DNA of 64,000 nucleotides, taken from contig JBAJFE010000042.1 in assembly GCA_037903355.1 (NCBI GenBank), positions 1,810,001 through 1,874,000 of the forward strand, given 5' to 3'. The notes below the pieces were generated by a model. The model made no database searches. It had not been told where the DNA came from and was given only the letters and a program-made list of their open reading frames with translations. Both the position numbers and the translations under genes were made by a program. The first letter of the stretch is position 1. Each line of letters starts with the position of its first letter. Shown here piece after piece: positions 32,896-44,397 of the stretch. This stretch comes from Trichuris trichiura (taxonomy: Eukaryota; Nematoda; Enoplea; Trichinellida; Trichuridae).

Positions 32896-35800
32896 ATGAC
32901 GTTCAACCAATTTATGCATCCGCGGAACATTTACAAAGCAAATCCACCGGACTTTAAGAAGCTCGCTTTGCACTACCCAGAGTTTCGTAAGCATTGCGAC
33001 ATGGATACTTTTGGAAAGGTAACCTAAGATGTTCCAACGCTGCATGTTGGAAAAGTAAAGCGAATTTTGTTTGTCGAGGTTTGATAGGCATAGCTATAAA
33101 TTGTGACTTCAAAACCATTAATCGCACGCATGCTAAAAACTTGTTCAGTTTCTGGCAATTATTCTCCAAGACGAGGTAACATCTCCACTGAACTTTATAA
33201 TGACCTCAACTTCCTGCACCTTGCCAGTTCTGCCAGTTTCAGTTTAATATAAAAACTTGAATATAAAGTATCATCGAACAGCTACACAGATTTCCATGTT
33301 TTGTCCGTGCATCTGTCGCAATTGACGTCGGTCAGATGTGACTTAAATGTATGAATATGAAAATTATTTTAAATCAGTGAGTAGAGACAGCGTTTGCTTT
33401 TAATGGTTTAATATTTCTCTCTATCGTGGTATAATTTGTTTTCATTTGCACTTTTCGTTGGTGATGTACCTTGTTACTTATAGGGAAGTTTGTTATTGAG
33501 AGCCCGTTTGCTATTCTTGCTTTTTTCTCCACCTTACTGCTTTCCTATAGCATTGCGAGAGTTATGGATTGCTACTGATTAGGCACAATGTGTTGAAATA
33601 ACGCAACTGCGTGAAGTCTACAGCTACACAGCAATTAGTTGCTTATGCTTTATACTTTCGAATCATTGATGCAAAACAAACCTAAGACGTGTATGAGAGC
33701 AAATTCTATCAATGACCAATGAGTGCTGTGCACGTAGTTATTTTTGGTAAATTGTAACTTTCCTTGTTCGGGATTTCTAAAGTATTAATAACTTTTTAGT
33801 TCGCTTCACGCTATTGCAGATCCAGCTCCAGACAAGCACAATAAAGTGAATGTCGCAAGAAAACGAGTCGCATGAATTGTTGGCCTTTTAGAGCGTTAGA
33901 AGGGCGTTCACCTTAAGAGATCGTAATACAGCCCATTGAGTATGCGATAATGTTAGACCTTTAAAATTTGTGCTCAATAATTTAAACAGCGTTTTTGCTA
34001 AAAATGGAAATACTTGGCGGGAAGTAGTGTTTTTGTTCTTGGAGAGCCTCGCCTTAGCGCTGATAGATGGTGAATACTGAGAGTTGAGCATTCTGAGACA
34101 ATTTACTTGTTAATAGGTAATGCAACAGTAGAGTTTGCATCAGTTGCTTTTCGCGAAGGGTTTCCCTGTTAGCACCCAATGCTACTTGGCAGCATTTTAT
34201 GCACCGTTACCTTTTTCGAAATGAATAAGTAGCAATTTAAATATCCAAAAAGCGCATTATTAGCAGGAAAGTGTGGATATAAAATTTTATCCGGCAAACA
34301 TACTTCAGTCAGACTTTGCTGTTCATATATCTCATATGAGGCAAAGTTTGCTACCGAAATTTCCATATATGGTATTTTGCCGTTGTAATCGATCTGAGAG
34401 AATCGCGTCTCTTCGGGACGCCAACAGTGCGCATAGCGCTAAAGCATACTTCAACTTTTCTGACTTAGCGCTCGCGCTTACGTAATGCTGTGTATAGTAA
34501 CGTTGTTGGCGAGTTGAATTGCTTGATATTAATGCTTCGAATGGCTTTATGTCAGAAGCGCTGTTTTTGTTTCGCAACGCTATTTGCTCATTTTTGAGTT
34601 TGCAATTCAATAAAATTAATAAATCGACTCATTTTCTCGTTCATGTTTCTGTAACGTTCCGAGAATAAGTTTTCTGCTGAGTCATCCTTCTATGTTAACG
34701 GAACGCGACAGTGACGTCACGTTAAAAAGGGTTAACAGTGATAGTATTCATGGAATAAATATTTTCGTCATAAAATCTTTGAATTTTTAAACAGTGGTCT
34801 ACAGAAGGTTCAGAAAAGAGACGGACTGCGATTTAAGACCCTTTTTGAATTCCATAAAAGAAATGCGATAAACAAAATGAAAGGCAAAGTGTGAACTTAA
34901 CGCGTAAGCTTCTTATCTGAACTAAGGGTTGTTAGTCAAGGAATTGAATGAGAAAACGTGAGCTATTTTGAGCTCGAAAAATGCAAATGTTTTTCTTTAT
35001 CGTTTTCCCGCCGTTCGAGCAGTGAATCATCTAGTTATGTGCAACCAAACTGTTTGAAAGCCCTTTGTAATTTCATCCCGCTTAGATGGAATAGTTTGCC
35101 GTTTTTAGCTGCACTTCGACTTCAAAAACCCAGAGGCAGTGCTTACGCTAACGAAGACATTGCTGGAGAAAGACTTCGGTCTTTTCGTAGATATACCTTC
35201 GGACTCGCTGGTTCCGAGAATTCCCGGTCGTCTCAATTATTTATTGTGGCTTCAAGATTTGATGGAAGAAAATTTCAAGGACGAACACATCCATTGTATT
35301 GACATAGGTGAACTTATCGCTGAAAACATTTCTCACCTGACAGTTACTCTTGTAGGCACGGGTGCTTCTTGTATTTATCCTCTTCTGGGAGTCAAAGTTT
35401 GTGGTTGGAAATTTCTGGCCATTGAATCCCTGTCGTCCAACGTTGACTTTGCTCGGAAAAACGTGGAAAGGAATTCGTTGCAGCACGTTATTACTGGTGA
35501 AAATTGACTCCTTGCAACGAGCATTCAATTAAGTTGCATTTAAAGTTTTGTTTAGTAGTGCACGTTGCAAAAGACCAATCGTTGTACGACGTGATCAACT
35601 CTTTCGAATTTCCCCATTTCCATTTTTGGATGTGCAACCCACCGTTCTTCGATACGGATGAACCGGAAGGAAGCAGAAGCGTAATTCCTCGGGATCCCCA
35701 TTCCGCAACGGTTGGCAAACCGGAAGAAATGCGTACGGAAGGCGGAGAAGTTCGATTTGTCACGCGTCTTATAGACGAAAGCGTCAAATTGAACATGAAG

Positions 35801-38800
35801 ATTCGGTAAGTAGTTCAGGCGCAAAAGTTCTCAAAAATTTCCTTTCTCTCTTTGCAAGTATAGTTTTTGCTATTCTTTCTTTCGTTTCTGCCCTTTTGGA
35901 ATTTATTCGCTATACTTTGATTTCTTTTTTAGAATTTATACCTCAATGCTAGGTCGAAAGATCAGCCTTCGTCCGGTTATGGACAAGCTGCGCAGCAGCG
36001 GTGTAAGCCTTGTTTAAGTACTCATTTTTTTTGTTGATATGCTTTACTCTTTTAGGTTGCCAGCATGTGCCAGACCACATTCTCTCAAGGGAAAACTCAA
36101 CGCTGGGCAGTAGCTTGGACATTCGACAAAGACGTTAAACTAAGGGTAAATTTTAAAATTCTATTTTTAATAATAGTTTTTCGAACTCGAGCATTGTTTC
36201 CATTACGTGGTTATTTTTTACTTTAAAGGTTTGAACATCAGCTGCTTTTAGAAGAGGCGCAATGTATTAGATCGAATTCCGTGGCGGCCAAAATCCCGAA
36301 TAGGTCATAAACGCATTGTAAAGTTTAGCCTTATGGCAGTTATACATTGGTATCTTCTAGATAAGAAATGTATTTGAGTAGAGGCATTATTATGCTAGTC
36401 TTGGTCGAAGTTAGTGATCTAAAAAAGTAAGACTAGTATAATAATGCCTCTACCTAAATACATTTTTTATCCAGAAAATACCAATGCACTACTGTCACCA
36501 AGAAACGTTTTACAATGGATTTACGACCTATTCGGGATTTTGACCCGAAACCGATCGAATTAGTCATCTAATTTGACTAGCCATACTGCTTTTTCCCTTT
36601 ATCTCAGTCAGGCTACCTTTTTTGGAACAAATAAGATCCATCCGAAGACAGCGTTCCTGACAGTTCAAGAATGAGTAATTTCCATTTTGGTAAAAAAATA
36701 CACGAATGGAAATTAATAAAATTTCTGAAGTCATTGTTGAACGCTCTGTGATTTGCATATTACCTTGTAGTTAATGTAAGTAGGTTAATGGGTATTTACA
36801 TCTTTTAGTTTGTTACTTTTCAAGCTTTAGCTATCATTACCTATTTGCCGTAGAGTGTAGCATAATATTAATAGATAATACTATCAAAATGGATGGACGT
36901 TTTCTTTTACGCAATAGACGAGGTTATAGCTTGGCTGTGATATTATTCGGACGAATGCGTTTCTTGCGTAGGATACGTCCAAAACAAAAGCCAAGCGGAA
37001 AGACAAGAAAGCATCCTACGGATTCAGCGTTCCAGAAGCAGCATTGCAACCTTATACTATGAATTCGTTTTGCGAATGGCTGGAAAGATTGTTTTCCGAA
37101 TGCAGCGTAAGTCGTTTGTAACATTTTTCGGAATTTGCATTGTTGTTGGTTTAGATCAAATACGTGAAGATTGAAGGTTCCGAAGCACTGACCCGTTATG
37201 CAGCCGAAGCGATGACAAACACGTGGGTCGGATGTCGTCGCAAACGACGGGCTGCGAAGCAATCGCTGCGGCAGTCAGACGCCAAAAAACCACGGCTTGA
37301 AGGTGCACTGCTCTTTGGCTTTTTTGTTTTTCGGTTTTTTTCATTAGTTGGCGACTGCTTAGGTGGACAACCATTGGGCCACATGTTTTAAGGTTAGCGA
37401 ATTACCACCAAAGTTTGCACATACCGTATATTACCACGCATAAAAACTCCCCCCTGCGTTAGCGAAGGATGGTAATGATTGGCCCAGCAACGATGACGCT
37501 CATTGCGCAAGTCTAGATCAATTCTGATTAGTCAGTTTTCCGTGAATGCTAATCGGCCATTCAATTGAAACTGTTTTGCCTAAAGTGCAACGCAAAAACT
37601 GATCAGCTGCTGCTTAGCGCTCGTTGTAGAGCATTGCGTAGGCTACGAGAAATGAATTGTGTTGAATAGGTTTATTGGCCGTCTATGACAACTGTTGCAT
37701 GTAAAACACGAATGAACAGATTGTAGAAGCGGAAAGAAAGGATACATGACGCCGAAAACATTAAGTGCACTGCCAAAACGGTAAAGCTAACAGTGCTCTT
37801 GGTCACTTGTTGGCTTTTGATCGTCCTCTGTGTTCTCCGACAGGGCAGAAATGGAGCACTTTTAGAAAGACTTTATAACAGTTTCCGTTTTTACTTTGCT
37901 CCACGCCTTTATAACGAACTGGCACAGCAAGCTGAACGATGGAACTCGCATTCGTCCGCTGGCTGCGTACGTCTTCTGCCCGTTCGCCATCCATTCTTTC
38001 CACTCTTCTCGCATGTAGTCTTTAAAGGGCTTATTAATGCAGACGTCCAGCGGCTGCAGAACAGATGTAAGCCCACCAGGAATCACGGCTGTTTTTATTT
38101 TGCATTTGTTTAAATGTGATTTTATTGCTTCAGCTACGTGACTTCGGAATGAGTCCCACACCAGTAAGCTTCTGCTGTTACTAAGCCCAGGTCTTTTCCT
38201 CCAGATGTTGTCAATCCACAGTCTCACGCCCTGTTCATCCATCCAGCCTTTCTCATGAAAGTGGACAAAGGCGCCAGAAGGAAAATTCTCCTTTGGCATC
38301 CTTTTCCTCTTAAATATGACCATGGGCTTCACTTTCATTCCATTAGCTAGGCACGACAGCACCACCGTGAAGTGAGTTCTTTTATGCCCAGTGCTCTTCG
38401 CTATGATCGACTTTGCACCTTTACTGTCCACGGTTCTATTGCCAATCATATCAAAAAATATTGGCGTCTCGTCCATATTGCCGATATTGCCCAATGGAAA
38501 CTCATTCCCGTTTGTCAGATCTTTGACATGCCTGGAAATACAATTTCTTTAGATAGGGTACAGTTTCATTTCTTCTGTGAAACATGGTTTCAACTTTTCC
38601 TTTAAGATCGCACGCTACGCTTCTTCAAAAAGCATACGTGTGAACTTACCGCCGGAAGTCACGCAGCTTATCCTCCAAATCCACGGCTTTTTCTGTGCAA
38701 CTTTTGCTTCGTTGCAGGACCAGGTTCTTCCTTTTCATGAAACGGTTGCACCATCCCGCCGGCGAAGCCGTAGGCTAAAGAAGGGTTGCGGTTGGCCGCA

Positions 38801-41800
38801 TTCGTCGCTTGATCTCTCATGTCTTTCCTCGTGATGCATATGACCGCTCTGTCGCTGTTCTCGGGACCCATTCTGCCAAATCGTTCTCCAGTTCCGGCCA
38901 CGAGGAAAGCTCTAGTGTCTTGCCGCGTTGTTCTCTTCGGCATCTTCTTCAGAGCCTCTTCCTGTTTCCTCCACGTATCACCTACTTCCGGCTGCCATAC
39001 TTCCGGGCCGCCTGTGAATTGTTGCTTTCTTTTGCCATCTTGACGACTTCCAGCTTTAATTCAGCGTTGTAGCTTCTCCTCGTCATAGATTGCTTGCAGA
39101 ATGCACTAAGTAAAGCTGAAAAATTCCTTCATTAAGGAAACTTATTCTTCGTTGGTCACATGAGTTTTTCAGTTGCTACGGAGAGTGCGATACAGAGCGA
39201 TACGCGGGGACAAATTTAGACGAAACTGATGAAAACAAGTGTGTTCAAACTGTCCCAGTTCGTCACGCCTTTAAATGCACCAACCAACGAAACACAGTCG
39301 TCCGTAAGATCATTGCACTTCTAAGTGCCAAGGTCAGACATATTTCCTACAAGCACAAAGCGAACGGAGACGTAAACTGTTCAACAGTTCGGCGAAAGAA
39401 CAACACATTTCATCCTCTTTGGATACTATCAGCTAACATGTCACGTTACTCATGTCTGTCTGATGCAGCAAAGGATGGGAAATCACAGCTCCTTGAAGTT
39501 TGATGATAACACGGCGTGACCTCTATCGATGATATCTGTAAGCTCAATCGACGACGGCTGCACGCTCAGTCGGTGGGTGCTCCTGCAGCTGTAAGTATGC
39601 GCAATGGCTGTTGAAGTTTCATGATAACGCTGCTTGACCTTTATCAATGATAATTGTTAGCTGAATCGCTGAAAACTGTGCGCCCGCTGTGCGCCTGCTC
39701 AGAACCGAGCTTTTAGTCGTCCTCGATATAGATCAAGCAGCGTTATCATGAAACTTCAACAGCCATTGCGCATACTTACAGCTGCAGGAGCACCCATCGA
39801 CTGAGCGTGCAGCCGTCATCGATTGAGCTTACAGATATCATCGATAGAGGTCACGCCGTGTTATCATTAAACTACGAGGAGCTGTGATTTCCCATCCTTT
39901 GCTGCCTCAGAAGTCAAGAGTAACGCGGCATGTTAGATGATAGTAACCAATGAGAAAGAAATGTGTTGTTCTTTAGCCGAACTGTTGAACAGTTTACGTT
40001 TCCATTCGCTTTGTGCTTGTAAAAATTAGGCGGTGCTACCTAACCTTTGGCACTTAAAGTGGGATGAAGTTGCTTTTACGGACGACTGTGCTTCGTTGGT
40101 TCGTACGTAACAGTGGCGTACTGGGACAGTTTGAACACACTTGCTTTCCTCAGTTTCGTCTAAATTTGTCTCCGCGTATCGCGCGTAACTTTGTGTCACT
40201 CTCTCAGTAGCAACTGAAAAAACCATGTGACTAAGGAAGAATAAGTTTCCTTAACGAAAGAATTTTTCGGTTTTACTTATTGCATTCTGCACGTGAGCGA
40301 TGAAAAGGAAAAGCTATACAGCCGGATTCAAGTTGGAAGTCGTCAAGGTCGCAAAAGAAAGCAACAATGCACAGGCGGCCAGAAAGTATGGCGTTACCCG
40401 GAAGATGGTGATAGATTGGAGGAAACAGGAAGAGGCTCTGAAGAAGATGCCAAAGAAACAACGCGCAAGACGCTCAAGCTTTGCCTCGTGGCCGGAACTG
40501 GAGAACGATTTGGCAGAATGGGTCCGAGAACAGCGACAGAGCGGTCATATCGTCACAAGGAAAGACATGAGAGATCAAGCGACGAACTGGGCCAACCGCA
40601 ACCCTTACTTAGCCTACGGCTTCACCGCAACACAGGGATGGTGCAACCGTTTCATGAAAAGGAAGAACCTGGTCCTGAGACAGAAGACAAAAGTTGCACA
40701 GAAAAAGCCCGTGGATTTGGAGGATAAGCTGCGTGACTTCCGGCGGTAAGTTCACACGTATGCTTTTTGAAGACGCGTAGCGTACGATCTTAAAGCAAAA
40801 GTTGAAACCATGTTTCACAGAAGAAATGAAACTGTACCCTATCTAAAGAAACTGTATTTCCATGCTTGTCAAAGATCTGACAAGCGGAAATGAGTTTCCA
40901 TTGGGCAACATCGGTAACATGGATGAGACGCCAATATTTTTTGATATGATTGGCAATAGAACCGTGGACAGTAAAGGTGCAAAGTCGATCATAGCAAAGA
41001 GCACTGGGCATGAAAGAACTCACTTCACGGTGGTGCTGTCATGCCTAGCTAATGGAATGAAACTGAAGCCCATGGTCATATTTAAGAGGAAAAGGATGCC
41101 AAAGGAGAATTTTCCTTCTGGCGCCTTTGTCCACTTTCATGAGAAAGGCTGGATGGATGAACAGGGCGTGAGACTGTGGATTGACAACATCTGGAGGAAA
41201 AGACCTGGGCTTAGTAACAGCAGAAGCTTACTGGTGTGGGACTCATTCCGAAGTCACGTAGCTGAAGCAATAAAATCACATTTAAACAAATGCAAAATAA
41301 AAACAGCCGTGATTCCTGGTGGGCTTACATCTGTTCTGCAGCCGCTGGACGTCTGCATTAATAAGCCCTTTAAAGACTACATGCGAGAAGAGTGGAAAGA
41401 ATGGATGGCGAACGGGCAGAAGACGTACGCAGCCAGCGGACGAATGCGAGTTCCATCGTTCAGCTTGCTGTGCCAGTTCGTTATAAAGGCGTGGAGCAAA
41501 GTAAAAACGGAAACTGTTATAAAGTCTTTCTAAAAGTGCTCCATTTCTGCCCTGTCGGAGAACACAGAGGACGATCAAAAGCCAACAAGTGACCAAGAGC
41601 ACTGTTAGCTTTACCGTTTTGGCAGTGCACTTAATGTTTTCGGCGTCATGTATCCTTTCTTTCCGCTTCTACAATCTGTTCATTCGTGTTTTACATGCAA
41701 CAGTTGTCATAGACGGCCAATAAACCTATTCAACACAATTCATTTCTCGTAGCCTACGCAATGCTCTACAACGAGCGCTAAGCAGCAGCTGATCAGTTTT

Positions 41801-42536
41801 TGCGTTGCACTTTAGGCAAAACAGTTTCAATTGAATGGCCGATTAGCATTCACGGAAAAGTGACCAATCAGAGTTGATCTAGACTTGCGCAATGAGCGTC
41901 ATCGTCGCTGGACCAATCATTACCATCCTTTGCTAACGCAGAGGGGAGTTCTTATGCGGGGTAATATACGGTAATTTTCTTACATCTTATCCGTCATATG
42001 GAAAGGCAGTTATTGTTTTCTCCCTTTGCCTAAAACTTTACCGTTGTTTATGTTTTTGTCTTATTATTTCAGTGTTCACTTGTAAGCGTGACACGTAAGC
42101 TTACGAAGAAGGGGCAAAACTTTCCTTAAGATTTAATTACTCGATTTCAGAACTAGTTGACGGAACGCATAGTGAAGTGGCAAGTACGTCAGCTGGCAAT
42201 TATTGCTCCGATACGCTGTCAAGTGGCAAACCACAATGGCCACTTATCTCGAGCCAATGCGGCACTGCCGATCAGTTCGAAAATCCAAAGAAAATAGCAA
42301 AAGGGTATTCGCCATCTCGTGAAGAACAAGATGATCTTCCGATTTTGAAGTTTGAAGTAGCTGCACAAGCATCTGCGAGCAATTCTTTAGATGTCAACTT
42401 CATTTTCGTCTTTGGGCAGACTCCTGATTTGCTTCACCAGCTTATGCAGTACAGTTGGAATAGGCTGGCGGACAGCGTTCCTCGCAAACTATCTAGTCAT
42501 ACTTCGACATGCAATAACAACTCGTCCTGCACATAG
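32896..42536 (+). CDS. METTL16: METTL16-type RNA N6-adenosine methyltransferase
   Basis: In animals METTL16 methylates U6 snRNA and SAM-synthetase mRNA hairpins. Nine exons: 32896-33018, 35109-35307, 35356-35496, 35556-35805, 35933-36002, 36056-36145, 36972-37106, 37155-37302, 42151-42536; total 1542 bases, 513 aa, all phases consistent. The start MHPRN.YKANPPDFKKLA matches the family N-terminus. IDIGTGASCIYPLLG (about 105-120) is the SAM-binding loop, and CNPPFF (181-186) contains the catalytic NPPF. The K-loop/RNA-binding region reads RWAVAWTF. LTRYAAEAMTNTW and the C-terminal LKFEVAAQ...LHQLMQY correspond to the vertebrate-conserved regions. An acceptor-like TTCAG ends 2 bases before the ATG. 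Intron 6 holds a 274-bp transposon, and intron 8 a 4.5-kb Tigger palindrome. Confidence 0.95.
36279..36552. mobile_element. Fold-back MITE with 9-bp target duplication, in METTL16 intron 6
   Basis: Inverted arms of about 130 bases: CCAAAATCCCGAATAGGTC near 36288 is mirrored by GACCTATTCGGGATTTTGA near 36525, and the inner arms share GAGGCATTATTAT. The flanking direct repeat GATCGAATT (36270-36278 and 36553-36561) is nine bases. This is the length made by Mutator-like transposases, so this may be a non-autonomous MULE. It is non-coding. Confidence 0.8.
37862..39090 (-). pseudogene. Tigger/pogo transposase, left-arm copy, frameshifted
   Basis: The catalytic half, 38494-37862, is open and reads GNMDETPIFFDM, LLVWDSFRSHV and LQPLDVCINKPFKDYMREEW, covering the three Asp positions of a pogo-type DDD transposase. 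The N-terminal half (about 39090-38660) corresponds to the right-arm Brinker-like DNA-binding region but is broken by several frameshifts. It therefore cannot give a full protein. Confidence 0.88.
40300..41533 (+). CDS. Tigger/pogo transposase, right-arm copy
   Basis: From an ATG at 40300, a 149-codon frame encodes a Brinker/CENP-B-type DNA-binding part: MKRKSYTAGFKLEVVKVAKE, then RKYGVTRKMVIDWRKQEE, and WANRNPYLAYGFTATQGWC. The DDE/D catalytic part runs to the TAA ending at 41533 in a second frame (40862-41533), with GNMDETPIFFD, LLVWDSFRSHV and LDVCINKPF. The halves are separated by about 110 bases that begin with a consensus donor, GTAAGT. This may be a small intron, but I could not fix an acceptor that restores the frame. 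Whether a full transposase is made is open. It is on the sense strand of METTL16. Confidence 0.85.
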
Positions 42537-43303
42537 TCGTACGCAGAAGCATTTGCTTCTATTATTTTTTGGAATATGTTATTAAAATTTCATTCTCTTT
42601 TTATCCCGCCGGTTGTGCAATGACGTCTCACTTCTCGGTCTATTGGGATTGCTTGTGGGACGAACGCGTCTCAAATCGCTTTTTGACCACCCTTATTTCG
42701 AACGATGTCTAACGCGGTAGGACTCAGATTGTTGAAGTTATCAGCTCTTGTTTCAAAAGCGTACTAAGGTTATTACAAATTAGCATTACGGAGGAATGGT
42801 TATGAAATATGCACTTTTTAATAGTTTAGTAAACAGTAAGTTCAGCAAATAAATCAGCCAAAATTGTGTAATTTTGTTGTTAAGCAAATTTGGCTCGCGT
42901 CTTGCTGTAGGTGGACAAGTCGAATCTGAGGATCAAGTTCGATAACAGTCAGCCTCAATTATCTCGGCGAAATGATTAAGTTACGTTTAAGCTGAACCGT
43001 CACTTTAAAATGTCACCACTTTAACTTCAACTACTTAAATGGGAGTAAAATAATACTCGGAAAGCTCTGTTATTTAAAGTTTCAATAAACGGCTTTATCT
43101 TGCATTAAGATTTTGACGTTCAAAAAGCCGTTTTCGAAAACAGTAAAGTCAAAAACTTTTGTCTCGCCAATAAGCAGTACAGTGATTTTAACCGTAGCAA
43201 GGAACGACGCAATACCGAAGGTTGCAATGCAATTTGCCCTGATGACGCGTCGTGGAGAGATTTAAAAGCTCCGTAGTAAACGTTTTTGCAGTAAACGTTA
43301 ATT
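42537..43303. other. Intergenic region between METTL16 and a palindromic element
   Basis: METTL16 3' flank. ATTAAA-like and AT-rich sequence follows the stop within 60 bases and may serve as the polyadenylation signal. No further gene recognised. Confidence 0.4.
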
Positions 43304-43510
43304 TTCATAATGAAAAAACTTTATTACGGACAGATTCCGTTTTTTGTGTGAAAAAACTCCGGAGCTTTCGGGTCAGTCGAGACTGCTGAAGATGGATTTC
43401 GATTGACCCGAAAGCTTCGGAGTTTTTTCACACGAAAAACGGAATCTGCCCGTAATAAAGTTTTTTCATTATGAAAACATACGGTCTCGTACCAAGAAAC
43501 CACGTTTTCA
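43304..43510. mobile_element. Palindromic Penelope-terminus element with 12-bp target duplication
   Basis: Inverted arms (AATGAAAAAACTTTATTACGG from 43313 and its complement near 43458) surround a shortened centre with CTGAAGA and CCCGAAAGC. TAAACGTTAATT flanks it at 43292-43303 and 43511-43522. The right arm is longer and again ends CCACGTTTTCA. No coding capacity. Confidence 0.88.
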
Positions 43511-44302
43511 TAAACGTTAATTAAACAATGGGTTGGAAATTCCGCATAAAATTTTTTTAGAAGAATACCGAAAGTTAATTCTTTTAGCGCCTCAACAAAT
43601 GTATATACAGTAAACGGTAATTAAGGACAATTGGTCAAGCGACGCCAAAAGTAATCTGCTGCAATATTTAACAATAGTCTATTCTTGTGCTGCTTTATAC
43701 GCAACTTAGTAATATCTCAGCAGGAGCCTTATTCGTCTGCTACGAACAACAAATTTAAATATGACCGACACATTTTTTCCATAATTCTATGCCTTTTACT
43801 CTACTGTGCCGAAAAGTTCAAAAATAATAAATAGAACATGATCTCTTGTATCTCTGCGTGAAATGCGTCTGCAATAAATGTTTTCATTTCGTATCGGCCC
43901 CATAGCAAATTGAAATCTATGCATCCATACAAGCGTACCATCAACGCTTCAGAAAACAATTTTACGCCTTAAATGGATCTGTAGCTCGCCGCATCCCCGA
44001 CCAGAACGTTTTGACTTTATTTCGCCGCACGCTTTTATAAGGAATGCCACAATGTCAACAGACAAGACAGGTAGCAATAACAAACTTCTTGCGCGGCATT
44101 AATTTAATGAGCGCTCTTCAACTGCAACTGTAGCATGCTGTACATATCACGTACGATCTCGGACTCGCTTACAAAAAATACCTTATTCGATTACAACAAA
44201 TGGCTGGAGCAAAGAAGAAAAATTACAAACAACATAGAATAAGTAGCGAAATTATCTCATCAGGATTTTTCGACAAAATAGAAGAAATACCAGGAATTTT
44301 AG

Positions 44303-44308
44303 TTTAAT
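44303..44308 (-). terminator. Polyadenylation signal of SEPHS2
   Basis: ATTAAA on the minus strand lies shortly after the SECIS element and about 90 bases after the stop codon. Confidence 0.45.
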
Positions 44309-44320
44309 AAGAAAGCTTCT

Positions 44321-44384
44321 GCCGGCAGAACATCAGCCCCCACGCTGCCATTCGGCTTTGATGTGGGGACATCACTATCTGCGA
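44321..44384 (-). promoter_or_regulatory. SECIS element in the SEPHS2 3' UTR
   Basis: On the minus strand, 14 to 77 bases after the TGA stop, the sequence can form the eukaryotic selenocysteine insertion element. A lower helix GCAGA/TCTGC is followed by the non-Watson-Crick quartet strands GTGA (44375-44372) and TGAT (44335-44332). Above it is a helix CCCCAC/GTGGGG, and an apical loop with unpaired AAA (44359-44357) 12 bases above the 5' quartet strand. Geometry and spacing fit. The 5' strand is GUGA instead of the usual AUGA. Confidence 0.85.
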
Positions 44385-44397
44385 CAGGGAAGTTTTC

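Larger units (their letters stand above)
37424..41971. mobile_element. Giant palindrome of two inverted pogo/Tigger elements in METTL16 intron 8
   Basis: Outer ends read CCGTATATTACCACGCATAA (from 37424) and its near complement (to 41971), each bordered by TA (37422-37423, 41972-41973). That is the target duplication expected of a pogo/Tc1-type element. The left arm (37424 to about 39646) and right arm (about 39727 to 41971) are inverted copies with an 80-base spacer. A 321-base open frame antisense to the transposase is the same in both arms, so the duplication is recent or the arms are kept alike by conversion. Each arm carries a transposase. Confidence 0.92.

Noticed and set aside
37793..38113. 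106-codon plus-strand frame, identical to 41282-41602 minus
   Set aside because: Antisense of the Tigger transposase in both arms; identity reflects the palindrome, not a gene.
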